From: Asterias rubens
Lineage: Eukaryota > Echinodermata > Asteroidea > Forcipulatida > Asteriidae
Assembly: GCF_902459465.1 (NCBI RefSeq)
Contig: NC_047071.1
Location: forward strand, 12,916,385 to 12,980,384
Length of the DNA stretch: 64,000 nucleotides
Reading direction: 5' to 3'
Shown: piece after piece, positions 59,801 to 64,000 of the stretch
How the letters are laid out: each line of letters opens with the position of its first letter
How positions within the stretch are numbered: the stretch's first letter is position 1
The notes under the pieces: generated by a model
Databases searched by the model: none
Seen by the model: only the letters and a program-made list of their open reading frames with translations
Told to the model about the DNA's origin: nothing
Made by a program: the position numbers and the translations under genes

Positions 59801-62800
59801 GTCAGGGGACGTAAAGGGTTCCTTAGGGGGCTGAGCAGGGGGCAGGATACTCGGGTTGAGGAAGCAGACACAAGATGGTTCCCCTGTTGGTGACAGCTTC
59901 TTAACGGCCAGGGGTACACCTGGGAGAGGGGTTGGCGGAAGGGCAAATTATTTTGGGGTAGATTTGTTTGACAACCAAGAGGAAACTTCTGTTAATATTT
60001 TTACAAATTAGAGCAGAGTGGGGGAGTGGCCTTGAATTTGAGCTAGTTTGCAGGGCAAAGTACATTGTACATTGTTAAAAGTACATTGTCTTGTTAGGTG
60101 AATACAGACAAAAAAGAATTGTGCAGTGTCCTCGCTGAGCAGTTGAGAGCACAGGACTCAAGCTCTGGGTTAAAATTCATAGAGCTGCTTCAACAGAATA
60201 TACTACCTAACAATTTTCTCCTAAGCTGAAATGAGCAAGATACCAGTCAGTGCCAGTCACAAGTTGTACATGTGACATGGAAGTTTGGATGGTAATCTTA
60301 TTCTGATAAGCCTATTTTTATTGCGCTTAGCTCTGCTTATGCTAAAGCAGCACTAGGCCCTGGTATTTCTGATCAGCAGAGTGTGGGTTCAAGTCCCGCC
60401 TGAATCACTTGTGTTCTCAGGTAAGACACAACCAACTTTTGCTGTTGTCCTTTGGTGAGGACGAAAATACTTAGATCCCTTGTTTGTGTCATGCACATTG
60501 AATAACAAAGTTGTTGTTTAGAGAAGGAGTAGCCATGGGTTTCTGGCAGTAGCTGCTGAATGTGCCACATCACCTTGTCAACCCTTAAGAGATGCTACAT
60601 AATTTGGTCTCATAATAATAAAAAAAAGTAATAATAATTTGAAATCTCCTTGTCCAAGCACCTTATGAGTCAGTACCTTATTGATAGAAACAGGCAAGAA
60701 GTTCTGTAAGGGTCTTGTCTTATGACATGGATTGTGGAGTTTCCTTACTTTTAAACAATTTGTTTATTTTGTGATTTTTGCTGTTGTTACCATTATAATA
60801 ATAATTTTCCCTTTTGCTGTTGTTGTTTATTGAATTGATTCTTGATAATGTTCTTATGCACTTGTGTCAAATTTTATGGAATGGTCGCAAAACTAATCAA
60901 TCAATTGTTAGTATTATTACTGATTATTACCAGTATGTTGATCGTAGACAGTCAGGGTCCCATCTCGGTGTCCAATAGCAAGAAGTGAGGTGCAAGGAGA
61001 CGTTGCTAGGCAAGTGATTCCACTGGCAAAAGGCCACACAAGGTCTGGCTTGTGCTCCAAATCTACCAAAGAAAAACAAAATAAAATCAAAGAGAAACTT
61101 AAGTATGATTTGAAGCTTTACAGGGTAGAAGTATAAGAGAGGTTTGCAGTAACACCATATGAATATATTTTTTTCTCTTTTGTGAGTAGTGTTGATTCTG
61201 AAAATGTTCCGATCAGTATGCTCTGGGTGGTAGACGATTAGCGCATCTGATCGAGTTGTTGAGTTTTCAACCGTCGGTTCTTTTCAGAACCAACACGTAC
61301 TCAAAAGAGATTTTCACATTGTGTTACCGCAAACGACCTCTCTTAAATAGAAACTTGTTTGTTGCCAACCGTTAATGCCAAAGTCAGCCTTTTTGCCACT
61401 GTAATTATTGTGGGAATGTTGCATACATGTATGACATCAAAAGATCAAATAACGCCCTAATTGAGGTTAAAGGAGACCTATCATTGGCTAAGAGCTGTGC
61501 ACATACGAACATATGCATCATTCCTTTTGTTTGACCACAGGAGGGCAGCATACATGTATGTAAGAGCTCTGATGTCTGTTGTAATAATTTGAAGGTTGTC
61601 ATATTTGCTGCATTAATAATTTTACAGAATTAATTATACATTATGACTTGACAAAAAAAATACAAAGAAATTATAACACACATAATTATGGACAAACTCA
61701 GTGCATTATTGCTGGCGTGCAGTTTACACTACTGAAGTACTCAACATGAATCTTGAAATTCTCTACTGAGATAAATTGCAACGCTCTAGTAATTCATCCT
61801 CATTCTATATATTACTACTCAGATAGTGTAAAGCATTGCAGTAACAGCTACTTCTATAAACAGACTAACTACTGTACGAAGCAGTGCATGCATAGGTTGG
61901 ATGAAGACATTGTGAAGAACAGACTATGACTAAATATGACTTCATTATCCTATGATTAACTGCAGTGCAAGGCAGGAAGTGGTGCCGTGTACATGATCAT
62001 GTAGGCTTTATTTAGAGTAAAAGGATTTTGAAACCTTTTGTAGATCAAGGTTTTGACCATGACATGAATTTCTACTCACTGTGAATAAAGATGTCTGTAA
62101 CATTATTTACCTGTAGAAGTTTTAGCTTCATTAGTCGTCAAGTTTTTGAGAAGAAAAGTGAAAATCACAGAGCAATGTTTTCAGGAGAGTCATGTTAATC
62201 CGTTATACGTACGTGCTAAAATAATAAACTTACATAAAACCACGTTGAAAAATTCATGCCAAAAATGAAAGGAAATTTCCAGCTGTTAGAGCTCATTGAT
62301 TTTATCTGAAAGCGGTCTTAAAGAAATTGATGGCCAGACTTATAACAATGAGTCACCTGTCAGTTGTTGGAATAAGGTCTGGGCTTTGGTTTTTCTCTTA
62401 TAAGATTCAGACTGCTATTCCCAATTGCACACTGCACTAGTGGCGTCACTTTGCTTAAAATTACCCAGCTGTCAGAAAAATATGCCACACCACCTAACGC
62501 TACTCTCACACTGGGGAAAATATGCTAGCGAATGTGCTTACGAATGAAAATAGTTAACAATCGCTCAAACTTGGCAACATTCACCACAAACTCACTATGC
62601 TCACAAGTCATTCTCCACCTCCTTACAAAGACTGGTCCTTTTATGCTCTTCGCAGTATTTGTCGTGTCTTCGTAAGCGTTGGTAACAAATTCGGAACGTT
62701 CACAAATTATACCCCACCTCCTTACAAAGATCGCTCAATTTGCAAACCAGTTTGTTAATTTCAGCGAATGTTGCGAAGACGGTCATTCGGCGTGATTTTC

Positions 62801-63738
62801 GTAAGCATTGGTAACCTTGGTAAATCATGCCTAGGCATTTGCAATGTTCGTAAAGGCATTGGCAAGCGTTGGAAAGCATTTTTAATATATTCGTACGATA
62901 TTGGTCAGGAGAGGGCCGACCGAGGACGATTGAGGGGTGAGACCGAGATGAAAATAGTCACTATCCAACCGCCATTTTGGACCAGTTCAACGCGAAATTC
63001 AAATATTCATCTTCGCAAGAACATTCGCCACTCTGTGAGAGCAGCAATACGAAACGCTTCCATACATTCAGCGAATGTTGTGAAGACGGTAATTCGCCAT
63101 CGATTTGCGTAAGCATTTGGTAAGCCATTGGTACTGTTGGTAAAGCATGCGTATTATGCGTAAGATATTGGTAAGGAGAGGTTTAAGGACGACAGAGAAC
63201 ATAAATTATTCACTATCAAACCGCAACTTTTGGGCAAATTTATCGCGAATTTCATTCGTATTCGCAAGATATTCGCCCAAGTGTGAGAGTAGCACTAGAG
63301 ATCACTGCTCCATCGACGCGCCAAACTGCACCAGTAGTAGTGTAGTTAGTCGCGGGTAAACATCCTTTTAGGACGTACGCGCGCGTTCATGAAATTTACA
63401 CTTTTGTCTGAGATCCTGGAACTAAGCTTCTATTTTTAGCAATAGTGCGGAAAAAATGCTTCTGTCATTTAGAACTGCCTTTGGACAGTGAAATGGGGGG
63501 ATTTAGGAAACATTACAAACAAATGTATGCCAGCTTAAAAAATTTCAAGAAGTAGCAAAAACTCAGGGTGTGAAGCAGATATAAAAGGGTGCTGCGCAAA
63601 GACTTAACGACAGAATATAGTGCCTACTTCTCAGAAAAATAACTATTTTGCATTCAATGATGGTTTGACTATAATTACTTACCTATGGTGGTGGAACGTC
63701 GATCAGAACCTTTCATTTTCACAAAAACAATAGAGTTG
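53809..63738 (-). CDS. Beta-propeller (WD40-like) protein, 3' six exons, partial
   Basis: Exons in reading order: about 63738-63683, 61062-60931, 59919-59648, 57216-57057, 55491-55320, 53890-53809 (stop TAG). Borders are GT-AG and phases are consistent throughout, giving about 290 residues. Repeated blade-like strands include GITCLATSP-x-TSLLAIGHRDGTLTVYD, AYLLAHCTDGSLSIV and VIVVRGGGEVTLVDV. The C-terminal exon is basic (RLIRQNNRQQRMQRRW). The 63,7xx exon could be internal (acceptor weak); N-terminal exons would then lie beyond the window. The family could be WDR93-like, but that is only a guess from general resemblance. Introns hold several MITE A copies. Likely a cytosolic scaffold; partner unknown. 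Confidence 0.82.
54553..54940. mobile_element. MITE family A, full copy
   Basis: 'taaagacactggacactatt' to 'caatagtgtccactgccttt', inner palindrome around 'gagacctcaaatactaaaaa'. In the last intron of the beta-propeller gene. Confidence 0.85.
55591..55982. mobile_element. MITE family A, full copy
   Basis: 'taaagacactggacactact' to 'ccaatagtgtccactgtctt'. Intron of the beta-propeller gene. Confidence 0.85.
57816..58340 (+). repeat. Three tandem copies of a 176-bp MITE-derived unit
   Basis: Units begin near 57,816, 57,992 and 58,168 at 'ttttgcaaga'. Each has 'aacagccttgttgcatagaa', 'cagatgcctg' and 'cttaaacct'. They derive from the inner part of a MITE A-like repeat whose beginning is at 57,714. 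Confidence 0.9.
58912..59276. mobile_element. MITE with GGTTTACCTTTG ends
   Basis: 'aaagggagggtttacctttg' and the complement 'aggtaaactttgccttt' enclose about 365 bp. It abuts the next MITE A copy. Confidence 0.8.
59275..59615. mobile_element. MITE family A copy
   Basis: 'aaaagcattggacactatct' to 'ccaaaggtgttcagtgcctt'. It ends about 30 bp from the 3' border of beta-propeller exon 59,648. Confidence 0.8.
60110..60560 (+). repeat. SINE-like repeat interrupted by a MITE C-type fragment
   Basis: A box-like start near 60,130, MITE C-like sequence at 60,185-60,362, then a B box GGTTCAAGTCCCGCC (about 60,387-60,401) and tail 'aggtaagacacaacc'. Consistent with insertion of one repeat into another. 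Confidence 0.5.
62490..63300. mobile_element. 800-bp foldback element with GCTACTCTCACAC ends
   Basis: 'gctactctcacactggg' near 62,500 and 'cccaagtgtgagagtagc' ending about 63,294. The right half holds two diverged copies of 'gcgaatgttgcgaagacggt' (62,763 and 63,071). It lies in an intron of the beta-propeller gene. Open frames in it are not conserved genes. Confidence 0.75.
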
Positions 63739-64000
63739 CTGCTTATTTTAATGATTTTGATGAAAGGCTGATGATGCTTTTTTTTTTTTGGCTTTGAGCT
63801 TTTTTTTGAGTTAAGGATGACCAAAATATTGGCTACAGTGTTTCAAAAATGGGCGAGACATACACAATCACCATAACATTTAACCTTCATTATTGTCGTC
63901 ATGAGTGATAACCCTTTCCCCCCCTTTTTTTGATGATGGACTTTGCAAGGTCAGGACAAGTGAAAATGACAAAAATTTTTGAAAACAACGTTGTTCATTC

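Overview
The window is animal nuclear DNA: AT-rich, long introns with GT-AG borders, dense MITEs and SINE-like repeats, and metazoan gene families. Repeat style and a histone H2B-like fragment suggest an echinoderm, perhaps a sea star; this is an inference from recalled repeat and protein families. Most long open frames are not genes. The real genes are mostly split into exons that were joined here by splice signals and phase.

Layout. (1) 3,707-9,043 (+): a complete six-exon gene for a 288-residue purine nucleoside phosphorylase homologue whose phosphate and purine pockets are altered, probably a pseudoenzyme or changed-specificity paralogue. (2) 10,066-12,100: a 2-kb minisatellite that switches strand at about 11,336. 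(3) 14,768-41,285 (-): a five-exon model for a secreted discoidin (F5/8C) protein; its first intron of about 23 kb holds the main feature of the window. (4) 19,667-33,209: a 13.5-kb near-perfect inverted repeat with 6.5-7.0 kb arms, a 40-bp spacer, termini AGTAGTG...CACTACT and flanking 6-bp direct repeats GACAAG. It looks like a foldback mobile element, possibly Polinton-derived. Each arm has a small TATA/ORF/AATAAA unit near the centre, a decayed histone H2B segment ending in a histone-type 3' stem-loop, and an unknown basic-tailed ORF ending in a second such stem-loop. (5) 33,607-40,175: a tandem duplicate of the outer right arm plus 394 bp of flank, with a 2.07-kb internal deletion and a 3.2-kb Penelope-like retroelement with an intact 884-residue ORF. 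(6) 46,323-48,290 (+): an intronless three-Ig transmembrane receptor. (7) 53,809-63,738 (-): the 3' six exons of a beta-propeller (WD40-like) gene. The rest is introns and intergenic DNA filled mainly with MITE families.

Events can be ordered. The palindrome inserted (6-bp duplication), its outer right arm plus flank was then tandemly duplicated, the copy lost 2.07 kb, and the Penelope-like element entered a TA repeat in that copy only. The order of the last two steps is not determined. The 506-bp difference between the arms cannot be dated.
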